From: Gimesia maris
GTDB lineage: Bacteria > Planctomycetota > Planctomycetia > Planctomycetales > Planctomycetaceae
Assembly: GCF_008298035.1 (NCBI RefSeq)
Contig: NZ_CP042910.1
Span: forward strand, 1 to 64,000
Reading direction: 5' to 3'
DNA: 64,000 bases
Part shown: in pieces, positions 28,275 to 37,627 of the stretch
Layout of the letters: every line of letters starts with the position of its first letter
Numbering within the stretch: the first letter of the stretch is position 1
Translations under genes and position numbers: made by a program
The notes under the pieces: generated by a model
Database searches by the model: none
Seen by the model: only the letters and a program-made list of their open reading frames with translations
What the model was told of the DNA's origin: nothing

Positions 28275-29881
28275 GCGGTTTCCTTTCGCGGTTTGAGGCT
28301 GAACACCAGCCCTTCAATCTTTTCGTCCGGCTCGCGCTTCGTCAGCAGGCTGATGATCACAATCAGTGAAAACGAAACCACAAACGCCCAGATCGAAAAG
28401 TAGAGGAACGGTTCAGAAATCTGAAATAGCGGCTCCATCCCCAGTGCCGTGTAGACCGATTCCTGGTTCAACGCGAACAGCGTGATCGAAAAGCAGACAC
28501 CGACAATGAACCCGATGAAGGCAGCCACGCCGGTTGCCCGCTTCCAGAGCAGCCCGGTGAGCAGGATCGCAAACGCGGGTCCCTGGAAAAACGCCATCAG
28601 TGTCTGGAAGATCGTATAGATGCCTTCGCTGCGGGTCATCAGAAAGAACGAAAAGCCGATCGCCCAGAGCACCAGCAGAAACGTCACCACGCGGCCGATG
28701 TTCAATAGCGATTCATCGCTGGCGTCTCTGCGAAAAAAGCGTTTGTAGAAGTCATTGGTTACAATCGTGGATGCGGAGTTGAGATACGAGTCGATGCTCG
28801 ACATCAGCGCCGCCAGGAAAGCCGCCAGGAACAGCCCTTTCAATCCGGTCGGCAGCAGATGCGAAATCAGTTCGGGGAACGCCTGGTCGCCATCGGTCAG
28901 CTCGGGAAATTTCACAAACGCGATCAAACCGGGCACCGCGACGACCACTGGTACCAGATTTTTCAGCAGTGCACCCCATACATAGGCGGCTTTCGCGTCG
29001 AATTCACTTCTGGCTCCCAGCGAACGTTGTACAATCGCCTGGTTACCAATCCAGTAGGCGGGGCTCAGAATCAACGCCAGACCAAAGAAAATGCCCGTCC
29101 ACGGAAACGGCGTGTCGGCATCAGCAGGCAGAATGAGCGACGTATGCGAAACATCAAGGACTCCGGCCGCCGGCGCTGCTTTCGCTTCCTGTTTTTCGAC
29201 GACAGCCGCCTGCTTCTCACTTTGAATCTGTTCCTGTTTTTTGATCTCCGCCTGGAAATTGTCGATGCCGCCCAGGTCGATGATTCCCAGCACAAGCACC
29301 AGCAGGCAGCCCCCGATCATGATCACACACTGAATCATGTCGGTATAGACGACCGCCGCCAGTCCGCCGGAAATGGTGTAGATGCCGACCAGGAACGCCG
29401 TCAGATAAATGCAGGCATTGACAGTCATTCCCAGGTGCACGTGCATCATTTTCGCGGAAGCCAGCAGCATGATGCCCAGGTTGCACGCCATAAAAATGAT
29501 CCAGCAGATCGCCAGTGCCGAGCGGACTGCGACATTGAACCGTCGTTCCATGTATTCGGGAATCGTGGTCACGCCGCTCCGCCAGAAGAAGGGAATGAAC
29601 ACAAACGCGGCGATGATCATCGCGGGCACGCAGCCGATCCATTCGAAATTCGCCACCGCCAGTCCATGCTGATGCGCGGCACCTCCCGTGCCCACAATGT
29701 CGACGGCACCAATGTCGGTCGCCACCAGCGACATGCCAATCGCCCACCATGGGAGCTTGCGACCGGCCAGAAAGTAATCGGAGCCGGTCTTGATTTTAGA
29801 ACCGATATACAGACCCAGGCCCAGTGTTCCGATCAGATATGCGGCGATGACGGCAAAATCGAGGAACGACAGTGACTGCAT
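28271..29881 (-). CDS. Sodium:solute symporter (SSS family)
   Basis: The 536-residue product has about 13 membrane helices and SSS-family motifs. It starts FLDFAVIAAYLIGTLGLGLYIG, followed by GSDYFLAGRKLPWWAIGMSL, with later AFLAALMSSIDSYLNSASTI, the stretch that contributes to the second sodium site. A charged linker of about 50 residues (EIKKQEQIQSEKQAAVVEKQ) interrupts the helices after about residue 210, unusual in length. No regulator lies adjacent. The solute (sugar, sialic acid, carboxylate) is not shown; in planctomycetes SSS genes often sit near carbohydrate-degradation genes. Confidence 0.9.
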   Translation of the reverse strand: MQSLSFLDFAVIAAYLIGTLGLGLYIGSKIKTGSDYFLAGRKLPWWAIGMSLVATDIGAVDIVGTGGAAHQHGLAVANFEWIGCVPAMIIAAFVFIPFFWRSGVTTIPEYMERRFNVAVRSALAICWIIFMACNLGIMLLASAKMMHVHLGMTVNACIYLTAFLVGIYTISGGLAAVVYTDMIQCVIMIGGCLLVLVLGIIDLGGIDNFQAEIKKQEQIQSEKQAAVVEKQEAKAAPAAGVLDVSHTSLILPADADTPFPWTGIFFGLALILSPAYWIGNQAIVQRSLGARSEFDAKAAYVWGALLKNLVPVVVAVPGLIAFVKFPELTDGDQAFPELISHLLPTGLKGLFLAAFLAALMSSIDSYLNSASTIVTNDFYKRFFRRDASDESLLNIGRVVTFLLVLWAIGFSFFLMTRSEGIYTIFQTLMAFFQGPAFAILLTGLLWKRATGVAAFIGFIVGVCFSITLFALNQESVYTALGMEPLFQISEPFLYFSIWAFVVSFSLIVIISLLTKREPDEKIEGLVFSLKPRKETA

Positions 29882-30015
29882 GAGGAATGAACCCTGGAAT
29901 ACATTCGAAATCAGAGGGAGTGAGCGAACCGCGGACGTGATTCCTACGATACAGCGAACCCTTGCAAAAATCGACCGTCAGCGCAGAAAATCAGCAGGGA
30001 CGGCACCGCAGACGT

Positions 30016-30786
30016 TCACTGGTCCTGTTTTGCTAATGCGGCTTTGATCTGGGGCAGCAGCAGGTCCGCCACCATCTTCTGGCCTTGGGTATTAGGATGC
30101 ATGCCGTCCAGCAGCAGATCATCGGCGGCCTGATTGGCCTGTTTGTCATAGTTTTCAAAGGCCGCGTAGACATCGACGAGAGGCACATTTTCCTCTTTGG
30201 CGATCTTCCGTACCGCAGCCGCGTACGATTTCAGCAGTACATTAAAACCCTGAACATCTTCGGGATCGTAAGGCGGTTTGCCGTACAGTTTTTTCAGGCG
30301 GGGAATCCACCGCAGCGAGTTCGGCGTCATCAGGATGACAGAGATCTGTTTCTCTTTGAGCTGTTTAATCATCTTGCGCAGGTTCGCGGCGTACTGTTCC
30401 ACCGAAACACGCGATTGAGTCGCAGGCGGATCGCGCCAGACATCGACGGCGGAATCATTGATGCCATACTGAATCACCACCAGATCGGGATCATGCTGCA
30501 GCACATCCTTCTCAAACCGGGCGATCGCATTTTGAGTCGTGTGTCCCCCGATCCCGGAGTTCACGACTTTTACGGGAACACCCGCTGCGGGAAGTTCTTT
30601 CTCCAGAATCATCGAATACACGACCAGCGGCCCGCGCGTTGCCGTCGTCGAATCACCAAAGGTGACGATGGTCGGTTTGTCCGCTTTCGCCGCCGGTTCT
30701 TTATCCGCCGCCATCAGGGGAGAACCCAACAGACAACCCGTCAGCAGTGAGAAACAAAACAGGAAACGCGCAGTACGTTGCATCAT
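30016..30786 (-). CDS. Secreted SGNH/GDSL hydrolase
   Basis: The 256-residue product has a signal peptide (RTARFLFCFSLLTGCLLGS, ending near LMAAD at about 28). The catalytic blocks are present: Ser46 in TFGDST, Gly80 in NSGIGGH, Asn110 in QYGINDS, and Asp227 with His230 in DGMHPN. This is the acyl-esterase/acetyl-xylan-esterase-like class that removes acyl groups from sugars or lipids in the periplasm. The start could be the first or second Met. It lies about 134 bases upstream (in transcription order) of the symporter gene's start and may not be co-transcribed. Confidence 0.9.
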   Translation of the reverse strand: MMQRTARFLFCFSLLTGCLLGSPLMAADKEPAAKADKPTIVTFGDSTTATRGPLVVYSMILEKELPAAGVPVKVVNSGIGGHTTQNAIARFEKDVLQHDPDLVVIQYGINDSAVDVWRDPPATQSRVSVEQYAANLRKMIKQLKEKQISVILMTPNSLRWIPRLKKLYGKPPYDPEDVQGFNVLLKSYAAAVRKIAKEENVPLVDVYAAFENYDKQANQAADDLLLDGMHPNTQGQKMVADLLLPQIKAALAKQDQ

Positions 30787-30888
30787 GATTTCAGCCTGTC
30801 TGTGAAGAAAAAAAGAGGCGCCAGGTAATGTTTATTTAATCGTTTCGAATGTGATTCTCAGGACCGCAACATTACTCAGGCCAGTATT

Positions 30889-30971
30889 AACCGCGGCTAA
30901 CGCCGTGCGGCTGATTTTATACAATATGCCAGCCAGAGCGACTCATTAGCCGAAGGGCCTTAGCCCCGGTT
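30889..30971. repeat. Imperfect inverted repeat in the GDSL/DinB gap
   Basis: AACCGCGGCTAACGCCGTGC and six more bases at 30889-30914 are the near-complement of the arm at 30946-30971; they differ at about 6 of 26 positions. The arms are separated by 31 bases. They lie in a 304-base gap (30787-31090) with no gene. The arrangement could fold into a long hairpin and end transcription from the DinB-like gene. A related dispersed element is likely elsewhere in such genomes, but I could not check that. Confidence 0.6.
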
Positions 30972-31090
30972 CTGCCACATATGTATCAACAGATCAAATA
31001 AGGAAACACGACCCAGGTAGTCTCAGTGAGTCTATTCAGACTAAACAAAGCAGCCTCTGGTTGCAATTGTTTTCACAGCAAACAGCCATC

Positions 31091-31576
31091 TTAAAAAATA
31101 TGCCCCAGCCCGCGGTCGCGGCGGCAGCTGGAGAGTTGCGCCAGATGAAAGGCGAAGTGATTCGTCAGCAGCAGCGAGATTGCATGCCCCACTGTTTGCA
31201 CGGGGGTCCCTTCGAAAAATTCAATTCCATGCGGCCCCGCAACATCCTCGGGCTGTGCCTCCGCCGCCATCGACTGCAGTGTTTCATAAGCCTGATTGAG
31301 CGACGTAATCAACGTATCCCGCGTCAGAGATTCATCCGGCTGAACTTCATCACTCGAACCGGGGCCAAACAGCGGCGCCCACGTTGGATGTGTCAGGCTG
31401 CCTCCCAGAAACGTCTGTCCCATTTCGCCGACAATCGCCAGGTGACCAAGAATCCAGACCGGAGGATGCCCGTGCCCGTTACCCCGTGTATCAAGAGACT
31501 CCTCAGGCAGATCCGCTACGATGGCTGCAAACTGTTTCAACTGCAACTGGTTAATGGCAATTTCGTTTTCGAACAT
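31091..31576 (-). CDS. DinB-like four-helix protein
   Basis: The 161-residue product fits the DinB/YfiT-like fold. It has a start FENEIAINQLQLKQFAAIVADL, a His-rich HGHPPVWILGHLAIV region and a C-terminal VGHAISLLLTNHFAFHLAQL. Two of these segments carry histidines that could form the family metal site; DinB-superfamily members often act as thiol transferases or have unknown roles. The ATG at 31576 is chosen because AGAGGTG sits 5 bases before it. An upstream in-frame Met is less likely. Confidence 0.8.
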   Translation of the reverse strand: MFENEIAINQLQLKQFAAIVADLPEESLDTRGNGHGHPPVWILGHLAIVGEMGQTFLGGSLTHPTWAPLFGPGSSDEVQPDESLTRDTLITSLNQAYETLQSMAAEAQPEDVAGPHGIEFFEGTPVQTVGHAISLLLTNHFAFHLAQLSSCRRDRGLGHIF

Positions 31577-31681
31577 ATTATCACCTCTGGAGTTTTCCAT
31601 TGTCTGTCAATAGTTATGAAAGTCTAAGGTAGTCAGGTGAAATGTGACAGTCAAGAATGGCAAATTCAGATTGAGAGACCG

Positions 31682-32644
31682 TTATGGAGAATTTTTGTAC
31701 GGGAGAGGCCAGTCGATTTGTTTACCCGTTTTGAGTTCCAGCAGGTGTTTCTTCTGAGAGAGATCCTGGTAAAGCAAATACTGATCTGCATACACGCCGA
31801 CGAGTTTCAGGTAGATCGATTTTCCCGTTTCTGCCAGATTGATTTTGGCACCGGGTATGGATTTCCCATGTTCTTCAATAAAAAACTGCAAGTTGCCAGT
31901 GTGTCGACTCCATTTCCATTGACTGGGCCGCAGCGTTCGCTGAACGCGCATGGTATGGGTGTCGAATTGAATGATTCGCCCATCCTCATATGAAATTGCC
32001 AGAAATCGATTCTCATCCAGCCAGCAGAAAGTTTTTATTTCCAGGCCGCGCATCGCAATGTAGGGCTGCTCGGGATTTATTAAAATCCGGATTGATCCTG
32101 GAAACTCAAAAAGTCTAAAAATGTCCTGTTTATTTTCAGATTCGATTCCGATGTCCATCTGGCGATAGTTGGATGACTGAAAACTACGCGCGATATAACC
32201 TGCTGACTGTTCGCGGATCACTGCAAGCCGGCCTGTCTCCTGCATCACCAGCATAGTTGTGCCGTCCGGAGACAGGGAAATGGAATCAATGTAGCCTATT
32301 GCCCAGCGAGAACCATCTTCTTTTTTGAGCGAAATCTCACGCCAGTCTGTGCCATTCGGACCTGTAATACTCAGTAACAGGTCACGTGTCTCACTGGAAA
32401 TGGAAAACAATGTATTGCGGCAGGGTGAATGGGCAGCGATCGCACGATTGCCAAGCTGGAGGGGCGGCAGTCCAGCAGCAGTCTGATCCGCGCTGTCCGT
32501 CAGAGCGAGACTTTTCACTTCGCAGATCAGGTCCCCGGTTTCGTCGGCCGTTAGACAGTCGGGTAAAGAGATCAGCAAGCCAAGAATCAGGACCAGCTTC
32601 AGTCTGTTCTGAGTTGAGTTTCCGGTAGTGGCAGGCAGCCGCAT
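31682..32644 (-). CDS. Secreted protein of unknown function, possibly WD-like propeller
   Basis: The 320-residue product starts with a signal peptide (RLKLVLILGLLISLPDCL, cleavage near the TADE segment at 33-36). The mature part shows repeated short strand motifs of the type SISLSPDGTTMLVMQETGRLAV and FLAISYEDGRIIQFDTHT, spaced like blades of a beta-propeller. No enzyme motif is recognised. It is divergent from the FG-GAP-like gene at 32738 with a 93-base gap that must hold both promoters. No function is proposed. Confidence 0.7.
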   Translation of the reverse strand: MRLPATTGNSTQNRLKLVLILGLLISLPDCLTADETGDLICEVKSLALTDSADQTAAGLPPLQLGNRAIAAHSPCRNTLFSISSETRDLLLSITGPNGTDWREISLKKEDGSRWAIGYIDSISLSPDGTTMLVMQETGRLAVIREQSAGYIARSFQSSNYRQMDIGIESENKQDIFRLFEFPGSIRILINPEQPYIAMRGLEIKTFCWLDENRFLAISYEDGRIIQFDTHTMRVQRTLRPSQWKWSRHTGNLQFFIEEHGKSIPGAKINLAETGKSIYLKLVGVYADQYLLYQDLSQKKHLLELKTGKQIDWPLPYKNSP

Positions 32645-32737
32645 GGAATCTTCTCCCGAAAATCGTGTGTTACTGAGGACGCGCTCGATTATACTCTCTT
32701 TGATAGTAAGGAGTTCAAGACGAATCGAGGGGAAACG

Positions 32738-33550
32738 ATGCAGATATTATCAGGTCTTATTAATTCTATCACCGGCCGTTTCGTGCTGTTAGTGCTATTG
32801 CTGATGGCGTGTCTGTGGGTGAATGATTCCCGGGGTCAGGCTGAAGGGGGCCCTGCAGAGAAGATTCAATTGCAGTTCAAGGTACCCATTGTCCCGGAGC
32901 AGATGTGGGTGTTTCGAAAGACGGACGGTCTTGATCCCCCGGAAGAGGGAGTCATTTTCTGGATTGGTAGAAACAGGGAAGGAGAAGGACGATTTCTGGC
33001 AGTGACCAGTGAAAAGGTATTAGTGGAAAATACATTTCAGCAACTACTGACACAGAACATGAAAGCCGGTGATCCGCGTCTGCTGTATTTCGGCTCGACT
33101 TACCCGCGAAATTCATTTTTTCATCGCATCGATTTAGATGGAGATGGGTCTGATGAAGTGCTGCTGACGTCAACTGGTGGAGTCGCTGATAATGCGTTTC
33201 TGACAATCTTCAAAGTCACGTCTGCGGGCGTCAGGCAGATCTACAAGGATGGAAGCCGATTCTCTCTGCGGATCATTGATATCGACAATGACGGAAAATA
33301 TGAACTTGCCAATGCCGGATTTGAATGGGTGGCACAGGAGAATGTACCTGGCCCCAAAGAGTTCACCATCTATTCGCTGAACCAGGGAAGCTACGTTCGC
33401 ACGAAGACAATGACAGCTGAGGAATTTACCGGGTTAGAGGGGCGGTTCAGCAAACAGGGACGACTGAATGCACCTGTGACGTTAGAGAAAAGACCGGTCT
33501 TCACTTTGTATCCAGCAGAAAAGCAATCACATTTACTGGAATCAAAATGA
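32738..33550 (+). CDS. Secreted FG-GAP/VCBS-like protein of unknown function
   Basis: The 270-residue product has a signal peptide or anchor (GRFVLLVLLLMACLWVNDS, about 13-31). Two calcium-binding-like repeats follow: RIDLDGDGSDEVLL near 131-144 and IIDIDNDGKYELANA near 180-194. Such DxDxDG repeats occur in FG-GAP and VCBS surface proteins, usually as part of a propeller, but only two are seen here, so the fold may be partial. It overlaps the next small gene by 4 bases (ATGA). Confidence 0.72.
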   Translation: MQILSGLINSITGRFVLLVLLLMACLWVNDSRGQAEGGPAEKIQLQFKVPIVPEQMWVFRKTDGLDPPEEGVIFWIGRNREGEGRFLAVTSEKVLVENTFQQLLTQNMKAGDPRLLYFGSTYPRNSFFHRIDLDGDGSDEVLLTSTGGVADNAFLTIFKVTSAGVRQIYKDGSRFSLRIIDIDNDGKYELANAGFEWVAQENVPGPKEFTIYSLNQGSYVRTKTMTAEEFTGLEGRFSKQGRLNAPVTLEKRPVFTLYPAEKQSHLLESK

Positions 33551-33747
33551 ACGACGACACGACACACAAAAATATTACAGATGACCAACTTGCACCGGCG
33601 GAAAACTGGTCGGTCTGGCGGCAGGGGGATGATGGGAATCGCTTTCTGATCGAAGCGGGGCTCTCGGAAGAAGTCGCGAAACGGAAGGTTGCGGAGTTTG
33701 AATCGCATGGTCACAAACAGCTCTACTGGGCTACGCAGTCGCGTTAA
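33547..33747 (+). CDS. Small conserved-looking protein of unknown function
   Basis: The 66-residue product is hydrophilic (NWSVWRQGDDGNRFLIEAG, then LSEEVAKRKVAEFESHGHKQ). It has no signal or membrane segment. Its ATG overlaps the previous stop as ATGA, which argues that it is translated together with the FG-GAP-like gene. A SPOR/YdhR-type small fold is possible but not established. Confidence 0.6.
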   Translation: MNDDTTHKNITDDQLAPAENWSVWRQGDDGNRFLIEAGLSEEVAKRKVAEFESHGHKQLYWATQSR

Positions 33748-34101
33748 AAACACGCGCAATAAAAAAGGGCTGGAAGCCCAAGCTCCCAGCCCTTAAAGTA
33801 CGTAGTACTCCTGTTCGTGTAACACTTACAATTGGGTTACAAGATCCGCAACTGACTACTCAGACGCGAGCGTCTGTCTTGGGTTCATCAGCAGTGACTT
33901 GCTCCCAGTTTTAATTGTTATACACGCTTAGTTCGGCAGCCTGTGTGACGAATCTTGAATGCGCATCACAAAAAATTCTGCAGAAATCGTGTGCCGAAAA
34001 AACTGCCGTCACGATTTTACTGAATGGTAAAACTGGTTTTATCTGCTTCCGTTCGCTTGCAGATTTTCCGATGTATATCGGCTGCGAATACGCCATGCTT
34101 T
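33748..34101. other. Convergent intergenic gap with terminator
   Basis: No gene is seen in these 354 bases. The left side holds the hairpin at 33765-33794. A short palindrome, GTACGTAGTAC (33797-33807), follows. The rest up to the sulfatase stop has no convincing ribosome site or promoter. Confidence 0.5.
33765..33794. terminator. Hairpin between convergent genes
   Basis: AAGGGCTGG at 33765-33773 pairs with CCAGCCCTT at 33786-33794 around a 12-base loop. On the minus strand the stem is followed by a run of T, so it fits a rho-independent terminator for transcription coming from the sulfatase side. It also lies just after the small gene at 33747, so it may serve both directions. Confidence 0.7.
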
Positions 34102-35562
34102 TTACAGTTCGGGAATCGGTTCGTCGGCTTTGATGTCGACCTCTTCCCAGTTTGCCTGACCGTTTTCATAACGCAGAATTCGATGCTTGCTGCCCGGCGC
34201 GGGTTTCTCATTCACGGTAGGCAGCCACGCACGATGCTCTTCGATCAGCGTGGCATAATTGGGATCACCGCTCAGGTTGTTCCATTCTGCCGGATCCTGT
34301 TTCATGTCATAAAACTCCTCCGATCCGTCAGCGTAATGGATGTACCGATAGTTCTCTGTCCGCACCGACGTGTTGTTGCGGTTGTGCGAAGTAATCGCAG
34401 GCCACTTGCGGGGCGTGTTCGCATCTTTCAATTGAGGTACCAGTGAGTGCCCTTCCAGATCCGTGCGGGGAGGCAGGTCGCATAGTTCGATCAGTGTGGG
34501 ATAAATGTCCAGCAGCTCGGCCGGTTTTTCGCAGACCGCATTTTCCGTAATGCCCGGACCGGCGAAAATCAAAGGCACCCGCGTCGAACGCTCCCACAGC
34601 GTATTTTTTCCCGTGATCAGTTTTTCACCCAGATGCCAGCCATGATCCGACCAGATCACGATGATCGTGTTTTCGTCCAGGTTGTTTTTCTCAAGCGCAT
34701 CGGTCACGCGCCCGATCTGACTGTCGACAAAACTGGTACACGCCAGGTACGAACGGACCAGGTTCTTCCACTGATTCGCTTCCTGCAGAAACTTGAAGCG
34801 CGGCTCAGGCAGTTTCCAGTGCAGGTACCAGGAAAAGCGGGGCGTGTCGTCGCGGTCGGTCGCCAGGAACGGGGGGAGTTGCAGCGTCTCTTCCGGATAC
34901 AGGTCGAACCACTGCTGTGTGGCGTAGCAGGGAACGTGAGGCAGGAAAAATCCGACCGACAGAAAAAACGGTTCGGTTGGCTTTTTGTTCAATTGATCGA
35001 CGGCCCAGCTTGCGACTTTCCAGTCTCCTTTGTCCTCGTCTTTATGAGGGAATGTGCCCCAGTCGACCAGCGGATGCGGGTTGGGGGTCTCGACCAGTTT
35101 TTTCGGAGGCTTCACTCCCACGCCGGGCGGAGGTCCGATGACCGAGAATTCCTTGTCGGTTTTTTTGCGTCCATAACCGCCATGATAAATTTTGCCGGTC
35201 GTATAAGTTTTGTAGCCGTTCTGTTCCAGATACTGTGGCAGCGAAACGCGATCTTTGAACTTCTCAATCGTGCGGAACCAGGGAGCCAGGCCATACACGC
35301 CCGTCGTCGAAGGTCGCAGCCCGGTCATCAGACTCGTCCGCGACGGATTGCAGAGTGGCGACTGACAATGGGCATTTGCGAACAGGGTTCCTCTGGCTGC
35401 CACCTTGTCGATGTGGGGAGTTTTGATCTGCGGATGTCCTTTCAGACAACCGATCCAGTCGTTCTGATCATCAATGGCAATGAACAGAATATTAGGCTTT
35501 TGAGCCGCCTGCAGCGGAGAATAGACAGAGCAGAAGAATATGAGCATCATCAGCAAGCGCAT
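34102..35562 (-). CDS. Secreted type I sulfatase
   Basis: The 486-residue product is a formylglycine-dependent sulfatase, close in pattern to iduronate-2-sulfatase-like enzymes. It has a signal peptide (MRLLMMLIFFCSVYSPLQAA). Asp31 and Asp32 in FIAIDDQND match the metal-site residues. The FGly motif CNPSRTSLMTG has Cys71 as the residue to be oxidised, and the DH pair in IVIWSDHGWHLGEK lies near 305-318. It probably removes sulfate from carbohydrates in the periplasm. Activity needs a maturase for Cys71. The SUMF1-fold protein at 57732 lacks the FGE cysteine pair, so another maturase must exist. It is divergent from the DUF1501 gene at 35771. Confidence 0.93.
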   Translation of the reverse strand: MRLLMMLIFFCSVYSPLQAAQKPNILFIAIDDQNDWIGCLKGHPQIKTPHIDKVAARGTLFANAHCQSPLCNPSRTSLMTGLRPSTTGVYGLAPWFRTIEKFKDRVSLPQYLEQNGYKTYTTGKIYHGGYGRKKTDKEFSVIGPPPGVGVKPPKKLVETPNPHPLVDWGTFPHKDEDKGDWKVASWAVDQLNKKPTEPFFLSVGFFLPHVPCYATQQWFDLYPEETLQLPPFLATDRDDTPRFSWYLHWKLPEPRFKFLQEANQWKNLVRSYLACTSFVDSQIGRVTDALEKNNLDENTIIVIWSDHGWHLGEKLITGKNTLWERSTRVPLIFAGPGITENAVCEKPAELLDIYPTLIELCDLPPRTDLEGHSLVPQLKDANTPRKWPAITSHNRNNTSVRTENYRYIHYADGSEEFYDMKQDPAEWNNLSGDPNYATLIEEHRAWLPTVNEKPAPGSKHRILRYENGQANWEEVDIKADEPIPEL

Positions 35563-35770
35563 CCGAAGTTCCTTTCGATGAATCCTGAAAGCATAAAGAA
35601 ATGAAGCAATGATTTATCATAACGACTGGGGAGAGCGAAAGAAAATGCCTGTATTGATTTGCAGAGAGAGAATTGTCTCATTGCAGATTTAGAACTGGAA
35701 AACATAAACAAAAGTCGATATATTAGTCGATACCTATAAGCAGACGGTTTTCTTTGGCTCAGGTAAAATC

Positions 35771-37165
35771 ATGCTTTCTTTCTGTAATCATCATGGCAAA
35801 CAGGAACGGCGGGAATTCCTGCGCGTGGGCGGTCTGGCACTGGGTGGGTTGACCTTGCCTGGTCTGCTGTCGCTACAAGCGCAGGCGGCGGGATCAGGCA
35901 CGCTGCTGAAGAACAAGTCGGTCATCTTCCTGTTCATGCATGGCGGACCGAGCCAGATTGAAACGTTCGATCCCAAAATGACCGCGCCGTCGGGTATACA
36001 CAGTGTGACGGGCGAAGTGGCGACGAAGATTCCCGGCGTGACGTTCGGCGGGACGTTTCCCAGACTGGCCCAACTGGCCGATCGCATGTCGATAGTCCGT
36101 TCGTATCGATCAGGCGACAGTCGCCACGATATCAAGCCAATCGTGCACAAGGATACGCTCAACGCAAATCTGGGTTCGCTTTATTCGCGGGTCGTAGGCG
36201 CCAATCATCCCGAGAACGGGATGCCGACGAACGCGGTGCTCTTTCCGCAGGCCATTGATGACAAGATGCTGCCCGCTGTCACCCAGTTCGGCAAATTTGA
36301 TTCGCATGGTCTGATGGGCTCCGCGTATGCCCCGTTTGTTCCCGGAGCTGGCGGCGATATGCAGTCGAATATGTCTCTGTCTATCTCCCCGAACCGTCTT
36401 GATGATCGCCGATTGTTACTCTCAAAACTGGATCGTGCCCGCTGGGCGGCTGAAAAAAGTGAGACGTTTGCCGCCAGTTCGCAACTTCAGCAACAGGCGT
36501 TTGACGTGATCCTGGGTGGCGTCTCTCGCGCCTTTGATTTATCTCAGGAAGATTCAGCCGTCGTCGCCCGCTACGATACCGCTCCCCTGGTCAAGCCGGC
36601 ATCCATCAGCACGCGCTGGAAGAACTACAAACGCTACATTGACAACGCACAGTCACTGGGCAAGCTGCTGTTGATGGCCCGTCGGCTCTGTGAAGCAGGC
36701 TGCGGCTTTGTGACGATCACCACCAATTTTGTGTGGGACATGCACGCGGATAAAAATAACGCCGGCGTCGGGGAAGGCATGGACTACATGGGAGTCCCCT
36801 TCGATCATGCCGTATCTGCCTTTATGGAAGACGTGCACGCACGCGGCCTCAGTGATGATATTCTGCTGGTCTGTACGGGCGAAATGGGACGCACTCCCAA
36901 ACTCAACAGTCGTGGCGGACGCGATCACTGGGGCAATCTATCGCCACTCATGCTGTCAGGCGGCGGTCTGAATATGGGGCAGGTCATTGGCCAGTCAGAC
37001 CGACATGCCGGCGGACCTCAGACCGAACCCATTGAACGCAAGGACCTGGTCACCAGTATCATGCACACCCTGTTCGACCTCGGCGAACTTCGCATTACGC
37101 GCGGCGTTCCCAGCGAAGTGGTCCAGGTCGCCACCGCAGGCACACCGATTCCCGGCCTGTTCTGA
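35771..37165 (+). CDS. DUF1501 domain protein, Tat-exported (second copy)
   Basis: The 464-residue product has a twin-arginine signal (ERREFLRVGGLALGGLTLPG, about 13-32) and the DUF1501 sequence FLFMHGGPSQIETFDPKM, then VWDMHADKNNAGVG and CTGEMGRTPKLNSRGGRDHW. It is a paralogue of the gene at 25351 but clearly diverged. Divergent placement next to a sulfatase, with about 208 bases between, suggests shared control of polysaccharide use. The biochemical role of DUF1501 is not known. Confidence 0.9.
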   Translation: MLSFCNHHGKQERREFLRVGGLALGGLTLPGLLSLQAQAAGSGTLLKNKSVIFLFMHGGPSQIETFDPKMTAPSGIHSVTGEVATKIPGVTFGGTFPRLAQLADRMSIVRSYRSGDSRHDIKPIVHKDTLNANLGSLYSRVVGANHPENGMPTNAVLFPQAIDDKMLPAVTQFGKFDSHGLMGSAYAPFVPGAGGDMQSNMSLSISPNRLDDRRLLLSKLDRARWAAEKSETFAASSQLQQQAFDVILGGVSRAFDLSQEDSAVVARYDTAPLVKPASISTRWKNYKRYIDNAQSLGKLLLMARRLCEAGCGFVTITTNFVWDMHADKNNAGVGEGMDYMGVPFDHAVSAFMEDVHARGLSDDILLVCTGEMGRTPKLNSRGGRDHWGNLSPLMLSGGGLNMGQVIGQSDRHAGGPQTEPIERKDLVTSIMHTLFDLGELRITRGVPSEVVQVATAGTPIPGLF

Positions 37166-37189
37166 TCGTCTCACCTCAGACGGTGCTTC

Positions 37190-37606
37190 TCATTTCTGCA
37201 GTGCCTCAAGGACCCGCTTTCGCATGGTGTCATCCAGTTTGCCGTTTTCGATTTTCTGCGTGACCTGTTCCAGGACGTTCACGTCTTCACCAGATCTTTG
37301 CTGGACTTGATCAATTTTATGTTTGATGTCTTTGATGATCGAATCAAAAGAGAAGGGATTGCCGCGCGGGTCACTTGCGCGGGTTCCCCCCTGTTTCGAA
37401 TCGTTGCCGGCACTGTGCTGGTGCGCTGACATCTTATCAAGATTCTTAATGCGAAGTTCCAGTTCGGCGACAATTTTCTCCGGTGTATAACCTACTTCTT
37501 TCAGTCGCGCTTCAATGGGATCTTCCTCTCCCGCACAGCCTGCAGCAATCGCGCAAAGCAAAAGGAAGCTTACGGAAAAACAGACACGCGCTGATCGTAC
37601 TGACAT
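37190..37606 (-). CDS. Small lipoprotein of unknown function
   Basis: The 138-residue product starts with a lipoprotein signal (RVCFSVSFLLLCAIAAGCAG) whose AAGC box places the lipidated Cys near residue 24. The mature part is helical and charged (PIEARLKEVGYTPEKIVAEL, then GEDVNVLEQVTQKIENGKL). It lies 21 bases downstream of the DUF1559 gene on the same strand, so it is probably in the same operon. Confidence 0.72.
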   Translation of the reverse strand: MSVRSARVCFSVSFLLLCAIAAGCAGEEDPIEARLKEVGYTPEKIVAELELRIKNLDKMSAHQHSAGNDSKQGGTRASDPRGNPFSFDSIIKDIKHKIDQVQQRSGEDVNVLEQVTQKIENGKLDDTMRKRVLEALQK

Positions 37607-37627
37607 TAGTGAGGCCCAAAACAGAGT

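Noticed and set aside
28859-29875. A 338-codon open frame antisense to the symporter
   Set aside because: It lies fully within the symporter gene and has no own signals.
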